The translations under genes and the position numbers were made by a program. A stretch of 64,000 bases of DNA from Thermothelomyces thermophilus ATCC 42464. Taxonomy: Eukaryota; Ascomycota; Sordariomycetes; Sordariales; Chaetomiaceae. Under the pieces are notes generated by a model. The model was not told where the DNA came from. It did not search any database and saw only the letters and a program-made list of their open reading frames with translations. The stretch's first letter is position 1. Each line of letters opens with the position of its first letter. Where the stretch lies: contig NC_016478.1 of assembly GCF_000226095.1 (NCBI RefSeq), positions 310,001-374,000 of the forward strand, in the 5' to 3' direction. This document shows, piece by piece, positions 1-12,345 of the stretch.

Positions 1-329
1 TTAAAGCCTAGGAGAAGGCTAGAGAGGCCTACTAATATAGACCCCGAACCTTCTAACTACTAGAATAACTACATTAGAAGGTAGCCTTTAAGTTTAGTAG
101 CCTCCTAGAAGATGACGACCATTATTAAACTAGAGCTAAACGCCCCTATAGAAGGCCTACTCTAGCCTAGTAGGCGGCTAGGAGTGCCCTCTATAATGCC
201 TAACAGACCTATATCTCCTTCCTATAGCCTAGAGCCCCCTCCCTCTTATAGCCGGTCAAGGGGGTAATAGCTATAGAGCCTATTACTACCGTGCCCTTAT
301 CCTCTACTCCGGCTACCTCGAATATAAAT

Positions 330-3300
330 TAAAATCCTTTAGTAGAATACCTAAGGTAATAAACAGGCCCTCAAGGTCCTATTAGAGGAGGCTAAATATA
401 ACCTATTAACTATCTAGGAACCATAGATTAACCGGTTTACTAGGTTAATATACTACCCCTAGGCTTCGAAATATTACCTAGTTTATAAGCCTAAGGGTAA
501 GGTAGCTATTCTAGTAGTTAAGCGCTTCCTGGTTGGCTAGTAGGACTATTTGGCAGAGGAGAACTAGTATAAGGTAACCTTTCTAGCCCTAGGAGAGAGG
601 AGGTTTAAGCTCTAGTTAGTCTATAATAATAAAAAGGAGCAGGCCTTCTTACGGGACCTACTAACCCTACCTTGGCTAACCTACCCCCTAGTTCTTATAG
701 GTAACTTTAACCTCTACTACCTAGTCTAGGACCTATTTAATAGGCTTAGCCTAGGGGCTAGGGACCTCCTTAGCCTCATAGACTAGTAAGACCTCGACCT
801 ATATATGCCCTATAGCTAGGTTATTAGGGCACCCTAAGGGGACTAACATGGCCAGCCTTCTATAATAGACTCATTCTAGGCCTTAGCTAGGCTAGAAGCG
901 ACCTATAGGGATATCGTAGAATATAGGAAATCCGACTACTACCTATAGGCTCTAAATGTCTCCCTCTAAAGGACCAAAGGGCCTATATTAGCTAGTAAAG
1001 GGTGGGACTAGAAGAGCCTAGACAAGGAGGTTATATAGGCCGAGGCGGCCTACCTTTTACTCCGGCTTAGTAGGTAGGCATCGGCCCCGGCCGGGCCTGT
1101 TTTCTAGGGCCTAGAGGAGCTTCTATAGGCCTTCGACAGGCTTATAGAGGCCCTCGAGGAGATAGCTATAGTCTCGGCCCCGGTAAAGAAGGCTAGTACG
1201 GGTAGTAAACGAGCTTAATAGTAGACAAAGGAGGTTTAAGAGGCCCGGAAGAGGGCTAAGGAGGTAGAGAGGGCTTATAGAGATACCCTAAACCCCTATA
1301 TATAAGAGGTACTTCGGCAGGCCCTATAGGACTAGGCTAAGACTATTATAGCCGTAAAGACCAAGAGCTAGAGAGCTATATTATAGGAGGTAACTAACCG
1401 GCCAGACCTGCTATGGAGGCTAGAGAGGTAGGCAAGGCTATAAAGCTACCTACCGGTCGACCCCTTAAAGCTCCTAGCCTTTGAAGGAAGGCTTATAACC
1501 TACTAATAGAAGGCTAGAGCACTAGCTAATAAGTTCTTTCCGAACCCGGAAGTAGACCTATCGGATATTAACGACCTAGATCTAAACGACTATTAGGAGC
1601 TAAAGTTCGAAATAAGCTAGGAGGTTATAATAGGTAAAGTTAAGGTAGTACTAGCTAGGGTAGCCCTATAGAAAGCCCTAGGGGAGGACCTCCTCCCTAT
1701 AGGCCTATTAAAGGCCTATAGGCGGCCGCTTTACCGGATACTAGCTAAACTAGCCTTAGAGAGCCTATAGCTTAGCTATTTCCTAGCCTAGTTTAAAAGG
1801 GCTAAGATAGTAGTCCTCTATAAGCCTAGTGAACCCCTATAGGCCTACTTTACCCTAGGTAGCTATAGGCCTATAGCGCTCCTACTAATAGTAGGTAAGG
1901 TGCTAGAGGCTATAGTTACCCGAAAGGTAACGGCCGTTATAGAGGCCTATAGGCTTCTCCTAGCCAAGTAAATGGGTAACCGGGAATATAGGTCTATAGA
2001 ACTAGCCATTTGGCTTATTATAGCTTAGGTTTAGGAGGCTTAGAGGTATAAGGCGGCTACCTCCCTCCTATAGCTCGATATCTTAAGGGCTTTTAACACT
2101 ATTAACTATACCCGGCTACTAGCTACTTTATAGAGCCAGGGCTTCCCAAAGTAGCTAGTAGTCTAGGTTAGGGAGTAGCTATAGGATAGGGTAGCTATCC
2201 CCTACTTCGATAGCTAGGAAATAGAGGATATAGTAGTAAGGGCCGGGGTCCTATAGGGGTTACCCCTCTCTCCTATACTATTTATCCTCTATATAGCCTC
2301 CCTCTACTAGGCCATTTGCTAGGCCAGCCCTATAGTTAGTTTAATAGGCTTTGCCGATAATACTAACCTCCTAGCCTTTAGGAGGGCCAAGGAGGCCTAT
2401 AATAGTTAGCTATAGAGGGCCTAGAAGGCCTACCTCTAGTAGACAAAGACCCAGGGTATAGCTTTTACCCCGGAAAAGTATAAGCTTATCTACTTCAATA
2501 GGGGCTAGAAACAGTAGTTATAACTACTAGAGCTCCTATAGCCCGGAGGGGGTACTACTACTATAGCCCCTTCGAAGTTAGCTAGATTCCTTACTTAGGG
2601 TCTAGCTAGACTAGAGGCTATAATAAGGCCTCTACTATATAAAGGTAGCTAAGAAACTAGAAACCTAGGAGTTCGCCCTAACTAGGCTTGCTATAAAGAC
2701 CTAGGGCCTTAGCCTCCTATAAGCCTATAAGGTCTATACTAAGTATATCCATAGTACCTTAGCTTATAGGGCCTTAAACTTCTATAAGCCTACTAAGCTA
2801 GGGGGTAAGCTAGAAGGCCCTACTAGGGAGCTATTAAAGGCCTAATATAAGGCCCTTCGAATAGTTACCAGGGCCTATAAGGCTATCCCTATCTAGTACC
2901 TCGAAATAGAAGCCTAGGTATTACCCCTCGACCTCTATCTTAATAAGAGGTTAGCTAACTTCGAAGCTAAACTTAACTAGCCGCTCCTATAGACTAGGGT
3001 AGGCCTAGGGGCCTCCCGGGTCCCTATAAGGTCCCTTATCTAATAGGCCTATAATAGGCTAAGCTAGAGGTTCCGGAAGAGGAGGGCTAGGGCAAGGGGC
3101 CGGGAGCCGAAGCCTATAGCCCTAGAAATAGCAGGGTCGACGGTCTAGCAGTAGGTTTAGGAGGGCTATAGAGGGGGTCAACCCCCCCTATAGACCCTAT
3201 AAAGAAGGCTATAGGCTACGGAACTGGCCGTGTTGGCTAGCTAGAGCAACCGGTAGAAGGCCGACTAAGCCGGTAGGAGGATATAGCGCGTGTCAGACAA

Positions 3301-3710
3301 GGACCCTCCGTGCCTAGTTTTTACAAAGGAAGGCCTATAAAGACACTAGGGCCTAACAAAGGCCTAGAGCTCCCTACTAGTATAGGCCTATATAGGGGCT
3401 ATTAGCCTTTATAACTTCCTTTTTAGGGTTTAAGTCCTAGGGGTCAATACCCCCTACTATACCTATAGCTAGGGGAGGGAAACTATAGAGCACCTAGTTA
3501 TATAGTGCCCAAACCTACCAAGAAGCTGAACGTAGGAATCCTAGGAAATACAGTCGTAAAGGGACCTAGACCTCGTTCTACAGGGTATAGGGACCTATAA
3601 CCATCGTTTGGCAAGGAGGGTTCTACAGTGGCTAATTTTACAGTGGCTAATGGACCTAGGGAGGCTCCCGGAATACCGCCTCGTAAGGAGGCTAGACCGG
3701 GAGGGAAGGC
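330..3710 (+). pseudogene. LINE-A ORF2 (endonuclease - reverse transcriptase - C-terminal CCHC-like motif), degenerate
   Basis: ORF2 would nick the target and prime cDNA synthesis. One reading frame can be followed from about 340 to 2510 with stops only at TAG/TAA. An APE-type endonuclease-like segment occupies about 340-960 (the frame includes KVAILVVKRF near 500). The reverse transcriptase spans about 1700-2500, with GFADNTNLLAF at 2347-2379; this is the FADD active site with the second Asp changed to Asn by a TG to TA transition. A frameshift near 2590-2600 moves the remainder to another frame. The C-terminus carries GVNTPY-T-S near 3437-3475 followed by EHL and C-P, the cysteine/histidine motif typical of fungal Tad1 elements. 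It is inactive: there are dozens of stops and one indel. Confidence 0.88.
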
Positions 3711-3878
3711 CTCTATAGGGCTATTCTAGCCACTTCTCCTTTTCTTTATAGTGTATTGGTACTCCGGATTAGGCGTTAGAGGCAGGATAGAGGTTTTTAT
3801 CTGGCCTATTAGGTACGGTTTCCTTTGTATATAACTAGAGAGGCTCTGGCATGCTTATTAGTATAGCGGTATAGGACT

Positions 3879-3899
3879 AATAATAATAATAATAATAAT
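3879..3899 (+). repeat. (TAA)n tail of LINE-A
   Basis: A run of TAA trinucleotides ends the element directly after the conserved 3' UTR. Similar tails (or ATT on the minus strand) mark all other LINE 3' ends in the window. Confidence 0.9.
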
Positions 3900-3900
3900 C

Positions 3901-4096
3901 TGTTAAATTCCTGGTCAATTTAGCTATAGATATAAAGAAAAGAATAGACCTTTTGGCTTAATCAAACGTGACCTAATTAACTACTAAAGTAGCCGTAGTT
4001 GTTATATCGATTTAGTAAAAGTTTAGCCCTGTTTTGCATGTTCTATATATCTTTAAAGTTAGAGGGTAGAAAAAGCTGGTAGGCAAACACTTTTCT
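3901..4096. other. Spacer without recognisable gene
   Basis: AT-rich sequence between two LINE copies. I see no coding frame, repeat unit or RNA gene in it. Confidence 0.5.
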
Positions 4097-4687
4097 AACC
4101 CTACTATATATATTATATAAGGACCTCCTATATTCAGTCTTTATAAAGGAAGGCCTATAAAGGCATTAGGGCCTAATAAATGCCTAGAGCTCCTTACTAG
4201 TATAGGCCTATATAGGGGCTATTAGCCTTTATAACTTCCTATTTAGGGTTCAAGTCCTAGGGGTTAGTACCCTCTATTATACTAATGTAATAGCTAGGGG
4301 AGGAAGACTATAGAGCACCTAGTTATATAGTACCTAAACCTACTAAGAAGCTAAATATAGGAACCCTAGGAAATTTAGTTATAAAGGGACCTAGACCTCG
4401 AGTTATAAGGTATATAGGCCTATAACTATCATTTAGTAAGGACGGTTCTATAGTAGTTAATAGACCTAGGGAGGCTCCTAGAGTATTAGCTTATAAGGAG
4501 GCTAGGCTAGGAAGTAGGGCTTCTATAGAGCTATCCTAGCTACTTCTCCTTTTCTTTATAATATATTAGTATTCTAAATTAGGTATTAAAGGAGGGATAG
4601 AGGTTTTTATCTAGCTTACTAGGTATAGTTTCCTTTATATATAATTAGAGAGGCTCTTATATATTTATTAACCTAATAATATAGGAT

Positions 4688-4722
<35 letters not shown>
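4097..4722 (+). mobile_element. LINE-B: 5'-truncated LINE 3' end
   Basis: It aligns with LINE-A from about 3270 onward: the end of ORF2, including the cysteine/histidine motif region, the 3' UTR and a (TAA)n tail at about 4688-4722. Heavier RIP than LINE-A has removed most remaining CA/TG. The left boundary is blurred by mutation (about 4097) and I could not find a convincing target-site duplication. Confidence 0.82.
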
Positions 4723-4865
4723 GATTATTTCATTCATTAATATTATAATAAAGAAACTAACTTCTAAGCCCTCAAATTATAAAGTAAAGAAATATCTAAA
4801 ATAGTATACTAATCTAAGATATTAAAAGTGCCTAATAATTATATATACCTAATAAAGGCCTATTC

Positions 4866-5163
4866 TATAATATACTAGCCTTATAACATCTATAGATAAG
4901 TATATAATATTTTATTTAACTACCTTAAAGAGGAAAAAGAAGAAGAATATAAGAGCTATATAGAGGAGTACCTTTTACCTAGTTTATATATATATAACCT
5001 AGGTAGGGGGCCTTGGCTATATATTTACTAGACGAGTTACGAACGAGTAATAAACGCTCTATAGACCTATAGGGCGTGGGTAAATAGGGTAGGGTAGGTC
5101 TGTTCCGGTGCCTAGGTAAAGCCTAGGGATTGTCTAGCCTAGGTATAGCCTAGGCCTATAATA
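4866..5163 (-). mobile_element. Solo LTR of Gypsy1, flanked by TATTC target-site duplication
   Basis: This is the same sequence as the Gypsy1a LTRs at 15472-15800 and 22389-22717 but about 30 bp shorter, mainly in the middle where the others carry the GGCTCCGGGTC segment. It has no internal region. The 5 bp TATTC at 4861-4865 is repeated at 5164-5168. This indicates a full element that inserted here and lost its interior by LTR-LTR recombination. Strand is given by the coding orientation of Gypsy1. Confidence 0.88.
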
Positions 5164-5168
5164 TATTC

Positions 5169-5284
5169 TTCTAATATTAGTAAAGGAAGGTTAGATTCTT
5201 TCTCTTTAGCTAAATAGGCTATCCTATAATAAAATACCTTATTACTATAGTTATAAAGGAAGTATTACTAAGAGTATAAACGAG
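5169..5284. other. Short spacer, nothing recognised
   Basis: AT-rich sequence between the solo LTR and Gypsy2a. The last five bases (5285-5289, ATAGA) are the Gypsy2a target duplication. Confidence 0.5.
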
Positions 5285-5289
5285 ATAGA

Positions 5290-5707
5290 TGTCACGGAAA
5301 TATATATATAGATGCCGCCTAGACCACCGGCACAAACAGGCCAATCAAGCCAAAGGAACAAGAGGACCAATTATAACATAGGAAGCATAGTGATTACTAC
5401 ACTCACTAGCGATCAGGGTAATCACTACCATACGATTACTCATGATCACCATGATCAGGAGTGATCACTAGGATTATATATATATATAGATAGTCACTCG
5501 TTAGGTAGACTCTAAGAGTTTACCAGTAATAGCAACCCACAATTATAGTACTTATACCGAGCATCGCTAACTACTGTAAGAGACAACTCTAGTGTTATTA
5601 TAAACCCTTTGGCTTTACCAAATCCCTTAGACGACCTGTCTACTTGTCCCGCTCAATCTACCTTTGTCTGAACCCTTTTAGAAGAAGTCTAAGTTAGGTT
5701 TGTTATA
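5290..5707 (+). repeat. Gypsy2a 5' LTR
   Basis: 418 bp. The U3 contains a cluster of TGATCAC/GTGATCA-type motifs (5387-5470, including the palindrome GTGATCAC at 5461-5468), then an AT-rich TATA-like run at 5475-5495. The downstream part (AGTCACTCG... to the end) is the better conserved R/U5 segment shared with Gypsy2b. It differs from its 3' partner mostly by CA/TA and TG/TA changes. Confidence 0.93.
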
Positions 5708-5829
5708 TGTTGCTATTACTCCCTTTATTCTATCATAGTTTAGAATAGAGGTAACTTTGACCTTAATATTAATATAGCTATTAACGTTATAGCTAAATAG
5801 CTACTTACCTAGCTTAGTTAACTCTATTA

Positions 5830-6860
5830 GTAAATCTAAGAGTTAGACTAGAGAGACAAGGCTACTTAAGCTCGAATTAAGGAACTTAAGAATGGCGAAA
5901 AGCACTTATAGAAATTAGTTAACGAGGCCTATACTAAAATCAAGGCACTTGAGGGCGCTAAAGCGAGCCGTATTAAGATTAAACTACCTAATAAATATAA
6001 AAGAACTAAGGAAGATCTTATAGGATTCTTAATAAACCTCTGATCTTACTTCTGGCTTAATGATAATAAGTTTCTAGATAATAAAGCTAAAGTCCTCTAT
6101 ATAGCTATAAGACTAGAGGGTAAGGCATTTAGATAGTTCGAGCCTATATAGAACGACTATCTTACTAAGGAAGACAAAGACGACCGAGACGCGTTTATAT
6201 AAGTAGTCTTTTAATCCTATAACTATTTCAAAGAAGAGCTTTAAAAGGTTTTTAGCGATAAAGATAAGAAGATTTATATATAAGAAAGACTTGCTAATCT
6301 CTAATAGACTAAGTTAGTAGCTTCCTATGCTATATAGTTTAGATAGGATATACTTAAGTCTTAGCTTAATAATAAGGCATTAATGTAATTGTTCTATAAT
6401 AGCTTAAAGGAAAAGGTTAAAGATAAGCTATATAAGTATAATTAGCCTAAGACCTTAGATAAATATATTATATAGGCTATTAGAATTAATAATCGACTCT
6501 ATATATAGGAGTAGTAAAAACGAGGTTAAATAAATAGAACTATAGTTAAGGCTAATAATAAGAAAAAGCGAGTATACCTTAGTACCTTATACAAGATATA
6601 CCCTAGAGCTATAGATATAGATATAATATAGAAGTAGGACTAGAAGAAGATAACTAAAGATAAGTCTAATATTACCTACTATAACTATAGAAAGAAAGGG
6701 CACTATAAGTAAGAATATCAAAGCCTAAAGAAAGAGTAGAAGATAGTCCTTAGAAAGGAAATTACGGCTATCGATAAAACTACTAAAGATATTATCGAAG
6801 TAGTAGTTACAAGCTATAAAGACAAGGGTAGTAATATAGATAGTCTTAGACACGATGGTA
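5830..6860 (+). pseudogene. gag: Gypsy2a gag (capsid and CCHC nucleocapsid), degenerate
   Basis: The structural protein of the retrotransposon particle. The frame reads as a typical Gag: a hydrophilic coiled-coil-like N-terminus (DLRIKELKNGEKHL), then a retrotransposon-gag capsid segment around 5990-6500 (LIGFLINL, YFWLNDNKFL, VLYIAIRLEGKAF). A zinc knuckle follows at about 6674-6723, read as YYNYRKKGHYK-EC; the first two Cys are now Tyr through TG to TA changes on the coding strand. Stops are all at former Gln, Trp or Arg codons. The 60-codon open frame on the opposite strand at 6814-6996 is a shadow. Confidence 0.88.
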
Positions 6861-8130
6861 ACGGTAAAGACGAATAAGCACCATACTCCGAACTGGTCAC
6901 TATAGACCTAGAGATAGGTCTTGCCAAATAGGATACGGCAGGAGAGTATATACTGCCAATTTCGATTCTCCTAGCCTTGAGGTAATGAGGTTTCATGGTT
7001 ATATAGAGGTAGGATAGATTATAGACAACCGATACCTAAGGAATCGAAAGACCTAGACCTAATGTTCTATTCCTCTAGGAACGAATCGAATGGTACTGTA
7101 ATAAAGTTTTCTGGCTTAACATAGAACTACGTAAACAGGATAGACGCTTGACTTAACTTGCCTAGCAAAGTAATAAGATAAAGGATGAAACGAAGGAACT
7201 CTGACGTATTATAGAAACCATTAAAGGAGAATAGCCTATGATATATAATAGGCCTAATAGCTACGCTAGGTATCTTAATGACTAATAACTTAGTAATAAC
7301 GTGTAGAACCTAGAATACTAGTTTATATACGCGAACTATAGAAAAGACAAGTATATATAGGAAAGCTACTAGAAAAAAACATTCCTACTTTAGTATTAAG
7401 GTACCTATAGTCTATATACAATAGGAAGGATTTGGGAAAGAATTCTAATACCTTCTAGGTAATACTATATAACTATACCCTCGATATAAGGTATATATAT
7501 AAGTACCTTAGTTCTAATATATAGTATACAAATGCCGATATCACTTCCGTAACAAATTCGAAAACAATTACTAGCTAACCTAATAAGGAAATAAGGACAG
7601 AAGCCTCTACCCTATAGAATAGGTCTACAATATAGGAAATAGAGCAGCCGAATTGCTCTAGAAGATCGAAGCCTATAATTTAGAAGGCATTACGATAGTT
7701 CTAAGACAAGCCTAGCCTAGGTACTATAGAACAGGACAAGACATATAGGACTTGTGCTAGAGTAACGACTACCTCTATTATATAGACGAAAAGAAATCGC
7801 GAATTCGGGAGCTTTAGATAAAGCTATAGTATATACGACAGAAAGTAGAATAGACTTAATGGTAGGAAGCTATAAGCACTTAATAGCTTACAGAAATAAG
7901 TACGATCGATGAAGCCGTTATTAGCTAAATAACCAAAGAGGTTAGTACTGACCTAGGAAATAGGTCAGGGCCCTTCAAGGGGCCTAGAAACTATTAACGC
8001 CTGCATAACGGCAAGTGATAGCGTAGTATAGGAGGAACTAGTATAAGAGACCACTATATTAAGACCTCCCGGTAGAAATATAGGAAATCGCTATAATCTT
8101 TAGACAACGGTAATAAGACAAGCAACTATA
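6861..8130 (+). other. Gypsy2a gag-protease connecting region
   Basis: About 1.25 kb between the zinc knuckle and the protease. It has the same coding-like texture and is retained in Gypsy2b (about 46400-47670). I recognise no domain in it. It may be the long Gag C-terminus or a linker of the Gag-Pol polyprotein. Confidence 0.5.
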
Positions 8131-11100
8131 GATAATAGTATAATAGAAGTAGTACGAAATGCTTGTATTAGTAGATAGTAGAGTAGAGATAAACCTAATT
8201 TTGCCGACGCTTGTAAATTAGCTATAGATACCCTAGAGAATGAAGCAGAAGTATAGCATAGTTAAAGGGCCATTTCTAACGTAATAGATATATAGGGAGA
8301 CTAAACTAATTGATATTACTATAGTAGGAAAGACTATAATAGTCGTATTTAGTATTATAGATATAGGTAATAATAAAGATATAATATTAAGGTTACTATA
8401 GTATAAAGATTATAACCTAGATATTAGCTAGAAGAATAGTAGCTACTTGTAACCCTAAACGGAATTATATTTGACTAGCAAGATAGGGAGTATACAAGGA
8501 TCGCAAGCAGACGATACTTAGGAGAAGGTATATCCTATAGATCTACTATAAGAGACAGACAGTGGTAGGCAGACTACTACAGACTCTAGAAGAGGCGGTA
8601 TAACGACATCAATATCGCAACAAGAGGAACGAGCTAAACCGCCGATAGCTGTTCTCTCTGTTAACGAATACGGAGCACTATAATTAGAGTAGTAGGTTAA
8701 GATAGGAGAAATCGCTAGTATCGCTATAGACAGAACCAAGTTCGTATACTATTAGAAAACTAAGAGATAAGACAAGACTAGGGAAGTACTAAAGGAATAC
8801 GAAGGACACCTAGCATTCGAACCGAAGTATCTAGAAGGATTACTAGAATACGGCCTATAGGATTACAAGATTAAGCTTAAGGAAGGAGTATGGCTAAAGT
8901 TCTTTAAGATTTACTATATAAGCTAGACATAGAACGAAGAACTTAAGCGATATTTAGAGGAGAACCTTCGAAGAGGATATATCTGCCTGTTAACATTGCT
9001 AGTAGGCTACCTAATCCTGTTTGTGCTTAAGAAAGATAGAAAGCTATAGTTATATATTAACTATTAATAACTTAACGAACAGACCGTAAAAAACTAATAC
9101 CTATTACTACTAATCTTATAGCTCTAAGATTAGTTAGCAAGAGCCTAATATTTTATACGTCTTAACTTACTATTAGCCTATAACTATATATAGATCAAAG
9201 AAGGTAATAAGTGGAAAACGGCCTTTAGGATACCCTATAGCTACCATAAGTACCTCATTATACCATTCGGACTTATAAATACACCGGTAATGTTCTAAGC
9301 CCTAATTAATCAAGCTATCCGCCCCTTTCTTAACAAATTTACGGTATATTATCTTGACGATATACTTATCTTCTCTAAGATAATAGACAAACACCGGAAG
9401 TATATAAAAGCAATACTAGATATACTATATATATACAAACTATTAGTTAATAAGGAAAAGAGCGAATTCTAGGTTAGAAAAATAGTGTTTTTAGGATATG
9501 AGATATCCCTAGGATAAATTCGGATAGAACCTTCAAAGGTTAAAGCTATTAAGAATTAGCTACAACCAATGTTAGTTACGGAAGTATAAAGCTTCATTAG
9601 ATTTACAAACTTCTACCAGATGTTCATTAGGAACTTTAGAGCGATCGTACGACCTTTATACGAACTTACTAAGAAGAATGCTAAATTCTAATGAGAAGAA
9701 TAACATAAGTAAGTATTTATGTAGATTTATAACGCCATTACTAAAGATCTAGTACTAGTACTACTAGACCCTAAGAAGCCATTTAAGGTAGAAACAGACG
9801 CTTCTGACTATACTATTAGAGGATAATTAGGATAACAAGACGAATAAGAGAAGCTATATCCTATAGCTTTCTTTTTAAAGAAGCTCGATAGACTACGTCT
9901 TAATTATCTAATCTATAATAAGGAACTACTTACGATTATCGAAGCTTTTAAGGAATAGTAACTATACCTTAGTAATATAATTAAACCGATATAAGTATAT
10001 ATAGATTATAAGAATTTACGATACTTTATAATAACGAAGGAGCTTAATAGATAACAAATATAATAGGCAGAATTCCTCGCGGAATTTAACTTTAAGATCT
10101 GCCATAAGAAGGGTAAAGAGAACGTATAAGCGGATATCTTAAGCCAACGAACGGATCACACGGAAGGACGAACGGAAATAATACTACTATTGTTTAAGGA
10201 ACGAATAGACGGAACGCTATATTACGAAACGTAGATACCTATGAAAGATGATTTACTTAACTCGTTCCTAGAATGTTACATAATCTTTCGAGAGGAAAGG
10301 ATTAACGAGATATAATATTAAGTAGCACCCGGACTAGTGGTACCTAACGGAGTGGAAGAAAGAGATAGGAAACTCTAGTACCGAGGTAAAGTATATATCT
10401 ATGACAGGGATTAATAGCTATAAATGATTCGAAAACTCTACAAGTCGAAACTCGGAGGATATAAAGGAGTTATAAAGACTATCGTATAAGTTAGGAAACA
10501 CTACGACTTTCTATAGTTAATGGCACGAGTTAAGGAAGTCGTATAGAACTATAACATTTGTAATTAAAGCAAAACGGTATAATATAAGCTATATAGGCTA
10601 CTTTAGCCACTGCTAATAGCTAATAAACTATAGAGTTTAGTTACGATAGACTTTATTACAAAGTTACTAAAATCTAAGGATATAGCTATAGGAGTAATCT
10701 ATAATAGTATTCTTATTATAGTAGATCGCCTAACTAAATAGGTATACTTCTTTCCCTATAAGGAGTCCTAGACAGCGAAACAGTTAGTAGATGTAATCTA
10801 TTGGCAAGTTATATTAGTATATACTTGGCTATAAGAATAGATTACCAATAGAGATACTAAGTTTGTATTAAAGTTCTAGTAAGCGTTAATATAACGATTA
10901 GGCGTTAATAGTAAGCTATTAATAGTATATTACCTATAGACTAACGGACAAACGGAACGACTAAACCAAGTTGTCAAGTAGTATCTCTATTCTTACGTTA
11001 ACCATTAGTAAGATAACTAGGTCATGCTATTACTAATAGTATAACTCGCTTATAATATAATACTAATAGAAACGACCAAAGTCATACCGTTCTTCGCGAA

Positions 11101-11690
11101 CTATAGATATAAAGCAGACCTTAGGTAAGGACTAGAGGTTATAGTGCCAAGAGCAGTAGTCAAAGCGGAACAAATATATATATTATATAAAAAGCTTAAA
11201 AAGGAACTCGAGTTTATTAAGACTAGGATGAAGAACTACTATGATAAATATAGGCTCGAGGGACCTTGCCTAGAGAGGGGAGACAAAGTCTATTTAATTA
11301 TATAAAACCTATAAACTAAATAACCAAGTATAAAGCTAGACTTTAAAAAGGTCGGACCCTTTATTATTAAAGAACGAATTTCGATATCTAACTACCGACT
11401 ATTATTACTATCATCTATACGACTATAGATAGATGTTTTTTATATTTCGCTTCTTAAACTAGTACCGAAAAACGCTAAGGTTACTATATATATTAAAGCA
11501 GAAGATAAAGAAGAAGAATAGGATGTCGAAGAAATTCTAGATTTATATATTGTTAACAGGGAACTATAGTATCTAGTTAAATGGCTTGATTTCGGACTAG
11601 AGGACAGCTCATAGGAACTAGTTAAGAACTTAAACTACCCTAAGAAACTAGAACAGTTCTATTGGCAGAACCCGGATCGGCTAAAGGCAA
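8130..11690 (+). pseudogene. pol: Gypsy2a pol: protease, RT, RNase H, integrase, chromodomain
   Basis: The protease begins with VDSRVEINLI near 8171 (the D-S-G-A-E-I-N-L-I type). RT spans about 8980-9500: LFVLKKDRKL near 9020, and YLDDILIFS near 9350, so the catalytic Asp pair is unmutated here. RNase H starts at VETDASD near 9788. Integrase has an HHCC region (about 10440-10570, NICN). All three catalytic residues are still encoded: Asp in IDFI (about 10647), Asp in NRDTKF (about 10855) and Glu in NGQTERLN (about 10943). The GPY/F-like module is near 11250-11390. The chromodomain spans about 11525-11690 (YLVKWLDFG, EDSS, LVKNLNYP). Many stops make it non-functional despite intact active sites. 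Confidence 0.92.
11515..11690 (+). pseudogene. Gypsy2a chromodomain
   Basis: The C-terminal end of integrase reads EEILDLYIVNREL-YLVKWLDFGLEDSS-ELVKNL, with Trp/Gln codons as stops. This matches the chromodomain core (YLVKW, then W-E-P-x-E-N-L). Chromodomains of chromoviruses bind modified histones and steer integration into heterochromatin, which would fit the piled-up insertions in this window. Confidence 0.88.
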
Positions 11691-12345
11691 ACCTAAGACA
11701 GAACCGAAAATAGCGCCCTAGTTAATAACGTCGATACTACCATTAAGTTACACGATAGCCCCCGATTCCTACTATTCTACTGCCTCTAATTCGTCTAGAT
11801 TCGACAAACCCTATATAACTATATCTGCCCCCTTCTCTACTAGGAACTCTTATTATTTACAAACCCGAGTTAGACAGGCTAACGCCTTAGAAGCTTTATA
11901 TTAATATTCTTATAATAAGGCTTTAGCCTCTTTCTCTTTAGCCTTTAAACGACATTGCTCGTGTATAATATAATCTACTACATTACGATTAGAGACGTGC
12001 CCTTATAAGGAAACAGGAACTTATAAGAAGAAACTAGAACGCTAGAACCATTGTAAGCATAACCCCGACGTACGTAAGCCTCGTAGCGATAAGATTTTTC
12101 AATCATTTTATATACTTGGTTATACTCTATATAATAGGAACATACTATCACTATAAACCCGTAATTAGAAATAAACTAAGCTAAACGCTTACGGCGAATA
12201 GACGCTAGGGATCTGTACGCGTCAGATAGCATAATTGATAGTATAAAGGGCGATAAGGGGCTAAGGAGAAAAACACGTATAAGGAATGCAAGGGATATTA
12301 GCGCTATTTAAAACGGCCTAAAAGAGGGCTTTTAGGTTAAAAGCC
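11691..12345 (+). other. Gypsy2a 3' variable segment
   Basis: About 600 bp between the chromodomain and the 3' LTR. It cannot be aligned with the same interval of Gypsy2b (51205-51865), although both flanks align well. From about 12293 (GATATTAGCGCTATTT) the two copies are homologous again. No domain is recognised. Confidence 0.6.

Larger units (their letters stand above)
1..3900 (+). mobile_element. LINE-A: Tad1/I-like non-LTR retrotransposon, 5' part outside the window
   Basis: This is a RIP-degraded LINE read on the plus strand: the end of ORF1, a complete degenerate ORF2, a 3' UTR (about 3720-3878) and a (TAA)n tail at 3879-3899. Comparison with the copy at 30681 shows that about 1.3 kb of 5' UTR and ORF1 lies left of the window. 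Almost all in-frame stops are TAG at expected Gln or Trp codons. The tail of TAA units instead of poly(A) recurs in every copy here. The left duplication is outside the window, so target-site duplication cannot be tested. Confidence 0.9.

Noticed and set aside
3879-3899. TAA repeats as ordinary microsatellites or CRISPR-like repeats
   Set aside because: They occur only at LINE 3' ends and are the retrotransposition tail. There are no spaced repeats of CRISPR type anywhere in the window.
6814-6996. 60-codon open frame on the minus strand (also 46341-46523)
   Set aside because: Lies antisense to the gag-protease connecting region of Gypsy2a and 2b. RIP creates stops on the coding frame but few on this antisense frame, so openness is expected by chance.
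8518-8739. 73-codon open frame on the minus strand (also 48044-48265)
   Set aside because: Antisense to Gypsy2 pol between protease and RT. Present in both copies only because the elements are homologous; no family signature.
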